Virus record (IMG/VR): IMGVR_UViG_3300003781_000003
Coordinates: 1-52,441 of that record
Origin: a virus
DNA length: 52,441 nt
Reading direction: 5' to 3' (one strand)
Under the pieces are notes generated by a model that saw nothing but the letters and a program-made list of their open reading frames with translations, was not told the DNA's origin and did not search any database. Shown in pieces: positions 6,899 to 14,465 of this stretch. The translations under genes were made by a program, and so were the position numbers. Positions within the stretch are counted from its first letter, which is position 1, and each line of letters starts with the position of its first letter.

Positions 6899-7090
6899 AT
6901 GACATTGCAAATGCCGAAAGCGATAATTGGTTATTGTGATTCATGTGAATGTGATACAACGTTTAATCATGTTTTAGGTGAAATTGTTCCTTCATTTGAA
7001 AAAAATACAATTCATTATGAATGTGAAAATGATTGTGGAATGGTTTGGGGAATACCTGTTCAAACTGGCAAGAAAATTGAAATTTGTTAA
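6899..7090 (+). CDS. Small zinc-ribbon-like protein
   Basis: 63 aa. Cysteines in YCDSCECD near the N-terminus and YECENDCG near the middle can form a zinc ribbon. The ATG at 6899 is preferred to an upstream GTG at 6890 because AAGAGG is spaced correctly for it. First gene of a class B operon. The 5' leader AAGAAAGAGGT is complementary to a candidate sRNA at 30868-30927. Confidence 0.65.
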   Translation: MTLQMPKAIIGYCDSCECDTTFNHVLGEIVPSFEKNTIHYECENDCGMVWGIPVQTGKKIEIC

Positions 7091-7103
7091 GGAGGAATAA
7101 ACG

Positions 7104-7280
7104 ATGGATAAAGCTAAAATGATTTCATTAATAGCTAAATTGATTCAAACAGCTTCAGAAAATGGCGACAATTACAATTGGATGTACGATGAACCAGGAA
7201 ACCCGTTAGACCAATTATGTGAAGCTTTAGATATTTCATTTGAAGAAATTCAAGATATTGTAGGAGGTTTTGAACAATGA
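7104..7280 (+). CDS. Hypothetical small protein
   Basis: 58 aa starting MDKAKMISLIAKLIQTAS, acidic and probably helical. AGGAGG 8 nt upstream supports the start. Its TGA overlaps the next ATG (ATGA), so the two are translationally coupled. Function unknown. Confidence 0.65.
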   Translation: MDKAKMISLIAKLIQTASENGDNYNWMYDEPGNPLDQLCEALDISFEEIQDIVGGFEQ

Positions 7281-7585
7281 GAAACGGAAAATGGCGTAAA
7301 ATTGGAAACGAAGATGGATATAAAATCAACATGAAACAAATAATGATAAGTGATAAGCTTTGTTCGGTAACAATTGATAATTTTACAGCGAAACCATTTA
7401 CAATTCAAGATTATGATTGTCAAACATTAGAAATCGACAAGGAATGGATGAATGTTTTTGGCAGCGAATTATTAAGCTTTGAATCAATTGAAGAAGGTTT
7501 AGTATGGGTTAAGGAAAATCTAAGCCACGAATATGTAAGCTTGAGACGATGGCTGAAAAACAATGATTATCTGGAGGGAAAATAA
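7277..7585 (+). CDS. Hypothetical protein
   Basis: 102 aa. AGGAGG of its own lies inside the previous gene's end. Mixed alpha/beta, with FGSELLSFESIEEGLVWVKE in the middle. Stop codon is adjacent to the ATG of the HNH gene. No family recognised; position suggests a small early accessory operon. Confidence 0.6.
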   Translation: MRNGKWRKIGNEDGYKINMKQIMISDKLCSVTIDNFTAKPFTIQDYDCQTLEIDKEWMNVFGSELLSFESIEEGLVWVKENLSHEYVSLRRWLKNNDYLEGK

Positions 7586-7978
7586 ATGTGTAATTATATT
7601 CGTAAAGAAACATATGATGTGGAAGCGGTGTTGGAACTTACAGTTCCTTCAACTGTTCCCAATAAAGAAAGTAAAGTTGATTGGGATGGCGATTTAATCA
7701 AAATGAATTCTCAACGATATGAGCTATTCAAGCATAAAGGCGTTGTTTGTGTTGAATGTGGTATGAAAGGAACATATTTTGCTAAAGAACGTAATCCACA
7801 ATGTCCAACGTACCATTTCAATTTGTACGGAGTTAACGCTAAAGGCGAAGAAGTGATGATGACCAAGGACCATATCATACCACGCAGTAAGGGTGGAGCT
7901 AACCATTTTAGCAACTATCAACCAATGTGTGCAGATTGTAATCAAGCTAAAGGAAGCGAATTAAAAATAAGTTGTTGA
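7586..7978 (+). CDS. HNH endonuclease
   Basis: 130 aa. The C-terminal half holds the HNH fold: CVECG (zinc), TKDHIIPRSKGGANHFSNYQ (catalytic His and Asn) and CADCNQAKG (zinc). Free-standing small HNH proteins in phages act as homing or packaging-linked nicking nucleases. Here it lies in an early-type operon among unknown genes and directly before a consensus host promoter, more typical of a mobile or accessory nuclease. Confidence 0.85.
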   Translation: MCNYIRKETYDVEAVLELTVPSTVPNKESKVDWDGDLIKMNSQRYELFKHKGVVCVECGMKGTYFAKERNPQCPTYHFNLYGVNAKGEEVMMTKDHIIPRSKGGANHFSNYQPMCADCNQAKGSELKISC

Positions 7979-8002
7979 CATTTAGTACCAGTGTGTTATA
8001 AT
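7975..8002 (+). promoter_or_regulatory. Class B promoter, near consensus
   Basis: TTGACA, 16 bp, TGTTATAAT (extended -10). The -35 overlaps the stop codon of the HNH gene. It drives 8033-8420. Confidence 0.8.
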
Positions 8003-8032
8003 TGAATTATCAAATAACAAGGAGTGATTTAC

Positions 8033-8251
8033 GTGGTAGAATTTTCAAGAACAAGAGCAGGTATAAAACTTTTAGACGAAACTTTGCCGTCAATAGCAAA
8101 CAAGTTAGAAACGATTGGCAAACAAATGACGAGAGCCAATGAGCTTAAGGAAGAAGAAGTTAAGCTTAAGGAACAAGAAGTTGCAGCTATTGAAAATCAA
8201 AACAAAATATTAAACAGAATCGAAAGGAAGATGTCTAATGGGAAATATTAG
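8033..8251 (+). CDS. Coiled-coil small protein
   Basis: 72 aa from GTG 8033, chosen because AAGGAG lies at proper spacing; the in-frame GTG at 8024 would overlap the SD. Residues 25-65 are a strong helix (ELKEEEVKLKEQEVAAIENQ). Overlaps the next gene by 14 bases. Unknown function; the coiled coil suggests oligomerisation. Confidence 0.6.
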   Translation: MVEFSRTRAGIKLLDETLPSIANKLETIGKQMTRANELKEEEVKLKEQEVAAIENQNKILNRIERKMSNGKY

Positions 8252-8420
8252 AATAGCTTTTATAACCGACAATGCAGCTTTCGATGAAAACCCGAACACT
8301 GAAATATCTCGCATTTTACGAGAATGTGCTGATTCAATTGAAAACGGAAGAATGCCAGTTTCAATCACCGATGTAAATGGTAATAAAATTGGTACAATCG
8401 AATATCACGAAGAAAATTAA
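8238..8420 (+). CDS. Hypothetical small protein
   Basis: 60 aa, MGNIRIAFITDNAAFDENPN and ending with DVNGNKIGTIEYHEEN. This pattern (short phage proteins with a terminal VNGNxIG-hairpin) is common in Bacillota phages but has no known function. AGGAAG in the overlapping upstream gene is the SD. Ends the class B operon at a terminator. Confidence 0.6.
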   Translation: MGNIRIAFITDNAAFDENPNTEISRILRECADSIENGRMPVSITDVNGNKIGTIEYHEEN

Positions 8421-8447
8421 ACACTGAGCCAGTCTCGGTGTTTTTTT
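8421..8447 (+). terminator. Intrinsic terminator
   Basis: ACACTGAG pairs with CTCGGTGT (one G-U), then seven Ts. Confidence 0.9.
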
Positions 8448-8455
8448 ATTTTGTC

Positions 8456-8483
8456 CTTACATAATAGCTTTTCTCAATACAAT
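8456..8483 (+). promoter_or_regulatory. Class A promoter P7
   Basis: CTTACA, 16 bp ending TCAA, TACAAT; drives thymidylate synthase and DHFR. Confidence 0.8.
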
Positions 8484-8512
8484 ATCTTTATAAACATTAA
8501 GGAGGATATTGT

Positions 8513-9322
8513 ATGGCGAAAGTAGATTATAAATTTAAAAATACGCTCGATATGATTATGGCTAGCGAATGGGAAGTTGATAATCGAGCTAAATGGAAAG
8601 ATGGTACACCAGTTGCAACGAAACGAGCTTTACAAGTTGTTAATAAATATGATTTAGCTGAAGAGTTTCCTATTATCACATTACGACCAACAAATTTAAA
8701 AGCAGCGATTGATGAAATCCTATGGATATATCAAAAGTTTTCAAATAATATCAAAGATTTAAATAGTAAGATATGGAATGCTTGGGCAGATGAAAATGGT
8801 TCAATCGGTAAAGCTTACGGTTACCAAATTGGTAAACCAATGTTGGGTTACGATTCTCAAATTGATTACGTACTTCAGCAAATTCAAATAAATCCAACTT
8901 CACGTAGGCTTATGTTAAACATGTTTAATGCTGAAGATTCTGGTGAAAAGGCATTGATTGAATGTGCTTACGCATTACATTTATCTGTTAAAGATGGCAA
9001 ACTACATGGAACATTGGTTCAACGTTCAAACGATTTCCTTGTAGCTAATAACTGGAACTTGGTACAATATGCGGTGTTAATGCATATGATTGCTCGTCAT
9101 TGTCAATTAGAAGTTGGCATATTCACACACTTTATTCAAGATTGTCATATTTACAACAAACATGAAGAAAACGCAAAAAATATGTTACATCGTGTTCCTA
9201 CAACAGCTCCAAAATTATGGGTAAATCCTGAAGTTAAAAGCTTTTATGATTTCACTGTAGATGATTTTGAGCTAATTGGTTATGAACCACGCACACAACT
9301 AAAATTCGAGGTGGCTGAATAA
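8513..9322 (+). CDS. thyA: Thymidylate synthase (ThyA-type) with atypical active-site context
   Basis: 269 aa. It methylates dUMP using methylene-tetrahydrofolate. Visible family motifs: SRRLMLNMFN (phosphate-binding arginines), QRSNDFLVANNWN (QRS-x-D and the conserved Asn), and DCHIYNKHEEN. The expected catalytic cysteine is Cys151 in ALIECAYALHLSV, but the usual P-C-H before it is E-C-A here, which is odd for the family. It overlaps DHFR by one base (TAATG), so the two are coupled for folate recycling. Could be a diverged phage enzyme or a dUMP/dCMP-modifying variant. Confidence 0.85.
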   Translation: MAKVDYKFKNTLDMIMASEWEVDNRAKWKDGTPVATKRALQVVNKYDLAEEFPIITLRPTNLKAAIDEILWIYQKFSNNIKDLNSKIWNAWADENGSIGKAYGYQIGKPMLGYDSQIDYVLQQIQINPTSRRLMLNMFNAEDSGEKALIECAYALHLSVKDGKLHGTLVQRSNDFLVANNWNLVQYAVLMHMIARHCQLEVGIFTHFIQDCHIYNKHEENAKNMLHRVPTTAPKLWVNPEVKSFYDFTVDDFELIGYEPRTQLKFEVAE

Positions 9323-9825
9323 TGATTGAAATGATTGTTGCTAAAGGATTAAATAATGAAATTGGTTTTGAAGGTAAGCTTTTATGGAATCTTAAAGATG
9401 ATATGGAACATTTTGTTAAAACAACAAAAGGGAAAATGGTTGTTATGGGAAGAAAAACGTTCGATTCACTTCCCAAAGGACCTTTAAAAGGACGAACAAA
9501 CATTGTATTAACAAATGGTAAAAAAGCTCATTACGAAGTTGATGATACTACGGAAGTATTTTTCATGGATTATCAAGAATTTAAAAATATGGAAAGCACA
9601 CATGATTTTATTGTTATTGGTGGAGCTCAAATATACAAACTCTTCATTGATAAAACGGATAAATTGTATTTAACATCGGTACAAGGGACATTTGAAGCAG
9701 ATGCTTTCTTCCCTATGGAAATGATAAATAAAGATGAGTGGATTCCTGGTTCACCAGAAGTTTTTGAAGTTGATGAACGAAATGACCACGCTTTTCATAT
9801 AATAGAAATTACAAGAAAACGCTGA
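9322..9825 (+). CDS. Dihydrofolate reductase
   Basis: 167 aa. MIEMIVAKGLNNEIGFEGKL matches the N-terminal DHFR strand and Met20 loop; VVMGRKTFDSLP is the conserved NADPH-binding G-R-K-T-x-x-S segment; IVIGGAQIYK is the second glycine motif. It regenerates tetrahydrofolate used by the thymidylate synthase with which it overlaps by one base. Ends at a terminator. Confidence 0.93.
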   Translation: MIEMIVAKGLNNEIGFEGKLLWNLKDDMEHFVKTTKGKMVVMGRKTFDSLPKGPLKGRTNIVLTNGKKAHYEVDDTTEVFFMDYQEFKNMESTHDFIVIGGAQIYKLFIDKTDKLYLTSVQGTFEADAFFPMEMINKDEWIPGSPEVFEVDERNDHAFHIIEITRKR

Positions 9826-9840
9826 TTTTAGCGTTTTTTT
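9816..9840 (+). terminator. Intrinsic terminator
   Basis: AAAACGCT, 6-nt loop, AGCGTTTT and further Ts; the stop codon of DHFR lies in the hairpin. Confidence 0.85.
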
Positions 9841-9875
9841 ATTTGCCATTTTTGTAACGTTTTTTCCGCTATTAC

Positions 9876-9903
9876 CTGACATTCCGTTACAAATCAATAT
9901 AAT
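9876..9903 (+). promoter_or_regulatory. Class A promoter P8 (variant -35)
   Basis: CTGACA, 16 bp ending TCAA, TATAAT, then GTAA six bases on. Confidence 0.7.
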
Positions 9904-9936
9904 GAAATTGTAATCACAAACAAGGAGGAAAAACAA

Positions 9937-10227
9937 ATGATACAAGTTGGTGCAAGAACAACAGTTGATGATATGATGTTGCTTCACGCAGTTAGCAAAA
10001 GAGATTTAGATGCTCGTATTGTTGACGATTTAGCACATTCACTAGCTCAAGAATTAATTAAAAATGAAGAATATGTGAAAACAATGGTTAAACGTGTTTC
10101 ATATATGCCTGGAGCTACAGATTATGAAGCTCGAGTGTGCTTAATTTCATTAGAAGAAGCTCGTGAACTTAAAGAATTGCGTAAGTTCAAAGCTAAAATG
10201 GAAAACATTGTATTGGAGCGATTATAA
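9937..10227 (+). CDS. Hypothetical protein
   Basis: 96 aa, helical and charged (VDDLAHSLAQELIKNEEYVK), with a C-terminal Glu/Lys-rich helix. AAGGAGG sets the start. It overlaps the next gene by one base (TAATG). No family recognised; it precedes the SSB gene and may be part of the replication support set. Confidence 0.6.
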   Translation: MIQVGARTTVDDMMLLHAVSKRDLDARIVDDLAHSLAQELIKNEEYVKTMVKRVSYMPGATDYEARVCLISLEEARELKELRKFKAKMENIVLERL

Positions 10228-10436
10228 TGGATAAATGTCCTCGATGTAATGAATGGTGGGTAACTTGTCCGTGTTGCGGAGCTACTACTTGCCCATCATG
10301 TGGCGAAGAAGAAAATGAAGATGACCCAGAAGATGATGAAGAATTATCTATCGAGCAACAAATCATTCGTGAAGAAAGATTACAGTTTGTACGTCAAAAA
10401 TTTGCCAAATATATTGAGCGAAAATATCAAGCTTAA
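10227..10436 (+). CDS. Zinc-ribbon protein with acidic segment
   Basis: 69 aa. Three C-x-x-C pairs (CPRC, CPCC, CPSC) in the first 25 residues, then an acidic run EEENEDDPEDDEE and a basic helix. Translationally coupled to the preceding gene. Such zinc ribbons usually mediate protein or nucleic-acid contacts; the specific role is unknown. The next promoter starts 3 bases after its stop, with no terminator. Confidence 0.65.
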   Translation: MDKCPRCNEWWVTCPCCGATTCPSCGEEENEDDPEDDEELSIEQQIIREERLQFVRQKFAKYIERKYQA

Positions 10437-10438
10437 TC

Positions 10439-10466
10439 CTTACAAACGAAACTTTTTCAATATAAT
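10439..10466 (+). promoter_or_regulatory. Class A promoter P9
   Basis: CTTACA, 16 bp ending TCAA, TATAAT, then GTAA; drives the ssDNA-binding protein. Confidence 0.8.
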
Positions 10467-10524
10467 AATGAAGTAACAACAAAACAAAACAAATCAAATT
10501 AAAACCAAATGGAGGAATTTTATT

Positions 10525-11541
10525 ATGACAAACACATTACCACAATTAACGAATGCAGTAGAAATCGTAGGAACTTTAAAGGAAATTGATTTAGAGTTAA
10601 AAACAAGCCAAAATGGTAAAGAATATGTTAAAGGTAAAGTAACAATCGTTTCTAAAACGGATAACAAAGTGCATGAGCATGAAGCAAACGTATTCGTAAT
10701 GAAAAAGGATAAAAAAGGCAATGTTTCTAAATTATTCAAAGGCATTCAAACAATGATGAATGAATATAAATCAATTGAAGCACATGGCGAAGAAAACGCT
10801 GACCGCATTAAAGTAACTGGCGAAATTGACATCAATGAATATTACGGTAAAAATGACGATGAAACGCTTAAATCATTCAACCAAGTTAAAGGTGTATTCT
10901 TCAATCGTTTAGATGAAGGTTCGGACACACCAGATAAAGCAGTAGCTTCTGTAGAAGTTATCGTTAAATCATTCTTAGCAAAAGCTACTGACGATGGCGA
11001 AGTTACTCATTATGATGTAAATTGCTTCACAGTTGGCTACGGTGAAAAAATCGTACCATTCCGAAACGCAATTGTTTCTCTAGGATTAGCTGATGCAATG
11101 CAAAACTTATATGTTGAAGGTTCAACAGGTCGTTTAACATTCAAACTTAACAGCTACGTTGAAATTGGCGAACGTCAAGTTGAAGAAGAAGTTCCAATGT
11201 CTCACGGATTCGGTGACGAAAGTGTAAAAGTTGAAGGAAATAAAACATTCACAAAATACGTTCGTAACTATGAAATCGTAAGCGGAGATTTACCATTCGA
11301 AGAACCAAAAGCATTTACACCAGAACAAATTCAAGATGCTGAACGTAAATTAGCACTAGCTCGTGAAGAATTAAAACAAAATCGCACAGCAACAGCACCA
11401 GCTGTTCCAAACGCACCAACAGGTTTCGGAGCTGGCGTGAATGTTGCAGGTCAAATGCCATTAGATATGCAAAAAACACCAGTTGTGCCAGCAACACCAG
11501 CACCAGCTGATATTGTTAACGATGATATGCCAGATTTCTAA
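10525..11541 (+). CDS. Single-stranded DNA-binding protein (phage type)
   Basis: 338 aa. Two beta-rich segments, about residues 10-115 and 140-215, look like OB-folds (VEIVGTLKEIDLELKTSQNG; ASVEVIVKSFLAKATDDGEV). A Pro/Ala-rich linker (about 288-325) leads to the acidic tip NDDMPDF, which matches the SSB C-terminal tip logic (D-D-x-P-F) used to recruit partner proteins. Expected to coat ssDNA in replication and recombination. The nearby Sak4-like ATPase fits this. The assignment rests on architecture, not on a recognised close relative. Confidence 0.75.
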   Translation: MTNTLPQLTNAVEIVGTLKEIDLELKTSQNGKEYVKGKVTIVSKTDNKVHEHEANVFVMKKDKKGNVSKLFKGIQTMMNEYKSIEAHGEENADRIKVTGEIDINEYYGKNDDETLKSFNQVKGVFFNRLDEGSDTPDKAVASVEVIVKSFLAKATDDGEVTHYDVNCFTVGYGEKIVPFRNAIVSLGLADAMQNLYVEGSTGRLTFKLNSYVEIGERQVEEEVPMSHGFGDESVKVEGNKTFTKYVRNYEIVSGDLPFEEPKAFTPEQIQDAERKLALAREELKQNRTATAPAVPNAPTGFGAGVNVAGQMPLDMQKTPVVPATPAPADIVNDDMPDF

Positions 11542-11550
11542 GAATTAATG

Positions 11551-11579
11551 ACACGGGCTATTTAGCTCGTGTTTTTTTT
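11551..11579 (+). terminator. Intrinsic terminator
   Basis: ACACGGGCTA, short loop, TAGCTCGTGT (one G-U), and eight Ts. Confidence 0.9.
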
Positions 11580-11588
11580 ATTGCCAAA

Positions 11589-11606
11589 TTGAATATTAAT
11601 ATTCAA
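11589..11606. repeat. 18-bp palindrome copy 3
   Basis: Perfect TTGAATATTAATATTCAA, starting 39 bp before the class A -35 at 11628 (centre about -64.5). Confidence 0.9.
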
Positions 11607-11627
11607 AAGAAAAAGATTGTGCCACAT

Positions 11628-11655
11628 CTTACATTTTAAACGCCATCAATACAAT
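11628..11655 (+). promoter_or_regulatory. Class A promoter P10
   Basis: CTTACA, 16 bp ending TCAA, TACAAT, then GTAA. Palindrome copy 3 lies upstream at the fixed 39-bp offset. Confidence 0.8.
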
Positions 11656-11700
11656 ACTGTTGTAACAAGAAACAAACAAAACATTCGGAGGTAATGAAAA

Positions 11701-12123
11701 ATGACAAAGCAAATTCGTTTAGGAACTAACAAAGTATTTACGCCACTTGATTCTTTAGGAATGGCACCAAAAGAACAGCAAGAAATGGCTGTAGATAAGT
11801 TCCTAGCAACATTAAAAATTGAAATTATGACAGGTCGTGTTGGCGATATTGAAACATCTATTGACACGTTCGGAAGCACAAATATTCGAGTATGTTTAGA
11901 TGTTAACAAAAATGACATCGAAGAATTAATTATGAAAAAGCTTAATGAGCCTAATTTCAATATTCAAAGTCTTTACGCTTTAGGAATTGAAGATGTGCAA
12001 TTTAAAAAGCTTGACAAACAAATATATTCTGATGAACTTATGTGTATTGTTCACTTAACGAGCACACGTAAAGCACATTATTATTTAAATGGTAGGGTTT
12101 GGAGTCAAAAAGTTTCTTTTTAA
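11701..12123 (+). CDS. Hypothetical protein between SSB and Sak4-like genes
   Basis: 140 aa, alpha/beta, beginning MTKQIRLGTNKVFTPLDSLG. It is a single-gene unit between the ssDNA-binding protein and the RecA-like ATPase, and one of the four genes whose class A promoter carries the palindrome. No catalytic motif seen. A recombination accessory role is only inferred from position. Confidence 0.6.
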   Translation: MTKQIRLGTNKVFTPLDSLGMAPKEQQEMAVDKFLATLKIEIMTGRVGDIETSIDTFGSTNIRVCLDVNKNDIEELIMKKLNEPNFNIQSLYALGIEDVQFKKLDKQIYSDELMCIVHLTSTRKAHYYLNGRVWSQKVSF

Positions 12124-12125
12124 TC

Positions 12126-12153
12126 CTTACAAATGCTAAAAGGTCAATACAAT
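12126..12153 (+). promoter_or_regulatory. Class A promoter P11
   Basis: CTTACA, 16 bp ending TCAA, TACAAT, then GTAA. It starts 3 bases after the preceding stop. Confidence 0.8.
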
Positions 12154-12209
12154 AGTTTAGTAAGACAAATCAAACAAAATCAAATCAAAATCAATTGGAG
12201 GAATTTATT

Positions 12210-13193
12210 ATGACACAAGAAAACAAATTCGATTTATTAGCGATTCAACCACAAAAAATTTCAAAGGATATGAGTTCTTATACTATGTTAGTTTACGGAA
12301 ACCCAAAAATCGGTAAGACAACTTTCGTTCACGGTGTATATGGTGACGACGCTTTAATTTTAGCAACTGAAAAAGGTTACAAAGCATTAGCAGGAGCATT
12401 TGTTATGGATGTAGGCAGTTGGTCTGATTTTCAACGTGTGCTACGTGAATTGAAAAAAGATGCTGTAAGAGACCGTTATAAAACAATCATTATTGATACT
12501 GTCGATTTACTTTACAACTACGTTGAAAAATTTGTTAAAAATAAGCACGGTGTAGAAAACCTAAAAGATATTCCATACGGTGGCGGCTGGGCTGACATTT
12601 CATCTCTACTATTTGAAGGTCTAAACACAATCGAAAAATTAGGATATAATTTAGCATTTATTTCTCACGCAACAACAAAAACGGAAAAAATTCCAAACTC
12701 TGAGCAAGAATTTGAGAAATACATCCCAACGATTCCAAAACGTGGTTTACAAATCGTATCAAAAATGGTTGATAACATTTTATTCGCAGCTGTTGGTGTA
12801 GATACTGAAGGAAACGAACAACGTGTATTATACGCTCGTGAAACAATGCAATGGCAAGCAGGTGGTCGTTTCAAAGGAATGCCAGCGGTATTCTCACTAA
12901 ACCCACAAGCATATAAACAAGCAATGGAAACAGCAATTGATGCTGAAGGAAAATCGAACTTAAAAGAAGAAAAAGAAGTTGCATTCGTTCAAGCATTCGA
13001 AGATAATTTCGAAGCAGTAATGACGAAAGCTAAAGCATTAGGTGTTCAATTCCACAAAGCACAACGTATGCCAGAGTTAGCAGCTATTGTTGAAAAACAT
13101 TTCGGTGTAGGTAAAAAATTAACCGAAGCAACTGAAGCACAAATTGAAGTACTTGTATTAGCAGTACAAGAAATGGAAGAGCTTATTTCTTAA
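12210..13193 (+). CDS. Sak4-like RecA-fold ATPase (AAA_24 type)
   Basis: 327 aa from ATG 12210, placed by the TGGAGG upstream. Walker A is GNPKIGKTT (residues 30-38), Walker B is TIIIDTVD (92-99); ISHATTKTEKIPN and the later GLQIVSKMVDNILFA fit the phage Sak4/AAA_24 family, a short RecA-like core that promotes single-strand annealing and recombination with phage SSB. The SSB-like gene 0.7 kb upstream supports this. The C-terminal 80 residues are helical. The stop lies inside a terminator stem. Confidence 0.8.
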   Translation: MTQENKFDLLAIQPQKISKDMSSYTMLVYGNPKIGKTTFVHGVYGDDALILATEKGYKALAGAFVMDVGSWSDFQRVLRELKKDAVRDRYKTIIIDTVDLLYNYVEKFVKNKHGVENLKDIPYGGGWADISSLLFEGLNTIEKLGYNLAFISHATTKTEKIPNSEQEFEKYIPTIPKRGLQIVSKMVDNILFAAVGVDTEGNEQRVLYARETMQWQAGGRFKGMPAVFSLNPQAYKQAMETAIDAEGKSNLKEEKEVAFVQAFEDNFEAVMTKAKALGVQFHKAQRMPELAAIVEKHFGVGKKLTEATEAQIEVLVLAVQEMEELIS

Positions 13194-13208
13194 GCTCTTT
13201 CTTTTTTT
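13177..13208 (+). terminator. Intrinsic terminator (probably leaky)
   Basis: AAGAGCTTA pairs with TAAGCTCTT, then a T-rich tail. The next small ORF (13229) has no promoter of its own, so read-through is likely. Confidence 0.75.
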
Positions 13209-13228
13209 AACCATATGGAGGACATCTA

Positions 13229-13351
13229 ATGAAAAAACTATTTGCACAATTATATAAGAAATATGGATTGAAAATCGTAATATTGTGGATACTACTAGAT
13301 ATGATATGTGCCATAGCTATATTGGCACTTAACTATTACATATATAAATAA
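13229..13351 (+). CDS. Tiny membrane protein
   Basis: 40 aa: a basic N-terminus (MKKLFAQLYKKYG) and one membrane segment over about residues 15-38. TGGAGG 8 nt upstream supports translation. It follows the Sak4-like gene's terminator without its own promoter. Function unknown; such micro-proteins are frequent in this window. Confidence 0.6.
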   Translation: MKKLFAQLYKKYGLKIVILWILLDMICAIAILALNYYIYK

Positions 13352-13369
13352 AAAAAATATACGCCATAC

Positions 13370-13397
13370 CTTACATATTAAATATCGTCAATATAAT
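13370..13397 (+). promoter_or_regulatory. Class A promoter P12
   Basis: CTTACA, 16 bp ending TCAA, TATAAT, then GTAA; drives the SPFH gene. Confidence 0.8.
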
Positions 13398-13447
13398 AGT
13401 AGTGTAATAACAAATCAAATCAAAAAACAAATTGGAGGAATTAAATT

Positions 13448-14284
13448 ATGTTTAAATCTAAAGGACCATCATTATTAATCAAAGGTGCAGTATTAGGAGG
13501 AGCGTTATTAATCGGAGGTATTGTAACATTTACAAATTTCGTTGAACGTGTTCCAGAAGGTAAAGCATCTGTTGTATATAGCCCAAGTGGTGGCGCTAAA
13601 GAAGTACTTAATCCAGGTTGGCACTTAATCGGATTTCTTGACAAAACACAACAATATCCAACTCGTGTAACAGTTGTTAAAAATGACGTAAGCGCAACAA
13701 CAAGCGATGGTAAAAAAATCACAATGCCTGTTCGCTACGAAATGAAAGTTGACAAATCTAAAGTGTTAAACATCTTCAAAGAACTTGGTTCTCAAAACAT
13801 TGAGCAAATTCAAGAAGGATATCTATACAATAAGTTATTCCAAGCAACTCGTGCTACAATTTCTGAATACAGCGTATTAGATGTATACGGAAACAAAACA
13901 ACTGAAGCATCAGCTAAAGTAACTGAAAAAGTATCAAAATCAACTTCTAAACTTGGTTTCATTGTTACGGACGTAACGTTAGGAACACCTGAATTAGATA
14001 AAACAACACAACAAGCTATCGACGCTCGTGTTAAAGCTTCTCAAGAATTAGAGAAATTAAATGTTGATAAACAAATTTCTGAAGCTAATGCTGAAAAAGC
14101 TAAAATCGAAGCTGAAGGCAAAGCAGCAGCTGACATTGCAAAAGCTAAAGGTGAAGCGGAAGCTAACCGAATTGTAAAAGAATCATTAACTCCTGAATTA
14201 ATTCAAAAGAGTCAAATCGACAAATGGGATGGTAAATTACCACAAGTATCTGGTGGAGCAACTCCATTCGTAAACATTCCATAA
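13448..14284 (+). CDS. SPFH/Band 7 (prohibitin-like) membrane protein
   Basis: 278 aa. One N-terminal membrane segment (about 8-32), then a Band 7 domain: VPEGKASVVYSPSGGAKEVL, LNPGWHLIGFLDKTQQYPTR and the central KLGFIVTDVTLGTPELD. A long Ala/Lys/Glu coiled coil follows (about 195-245). SPFH proteins form ring or cage scaffolds on membranes and control membrane proteases or microdomains. A phage copy may organise or protect the host membrane, or modulate FtsH; that is inference. Own promoter and terminator, expression with replication genes. Confidence 0.88.
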   Translation: MFKSKGPSLLIKGAVLGGALLIGGIVTFTNFVERVPEGKASVVYSPSGGAKEVLNPGWHLIGFLDKTQQYPTRVTVVKNDVSATTSDGKKITMPVRYEMKVDKSKVLNIFKELGSQNIEQIQEGYLYNKLFQATRATISEYSVLDVYGNKTTEASAKVTEKVSKSTSKLGFIVTDVTLGTPELDKTTQQAIDARVKASQELEKLNVDKQISEANAEKAKIEAEGKAAADIAKAKGEAEANRIVKESLTPELIQKSQIDKWDGKLPQVSGGATPFVNIP

Positions 14285-14307
14285 GCAAAATAATAATAAC
14301 AACGAAG

Positions 14308-14333
14308 CCACCAATTACGATTGGTGGTTTTTT
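14308..14333 (+). terminator. Intrinsic terminator
   Basis: CCACCAAT, TACG loop, ATTGGTGG and six Ts. Confidence 0.9.
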
Positions 14334-14392
14334 CGTGTTTCTTCATTATAATAGATTTTAAAAATAAATTAAAAAAAAGATGGTCAAAGTAC

Positions 14393-14421
14393 TTTACAAC
14401 TACTGACGGATTAGGTATAAT
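14393..14421 (+). promoter_or_regulatory. Class B promoter for secreted-protein genes
   Basis: TTTACA, 17 bp, TATAAT. It drives 14466 onwards. Confidence 0.65.
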
Positions 14422-14465
14422 GAAAAAGTCGAAAGAGACAAACAAACGAAACGGAGGCAATACAA

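Noticed and set aside
9885-9903. GTTACA close to the -10 at 9898 as the -35 of P8
   Set aside because: Spacing would be only about 7 bp. CTGACA at 9876 gives the same 16-bp spacer as all other class A sites.
11957-11975. Further palindrome copies (for example TTTCAATATTCAA within 11701-12123, and AGAATATTCAA near 51198)
   Set aside because: Only one half-site is present and the dyad symmetry is missing.
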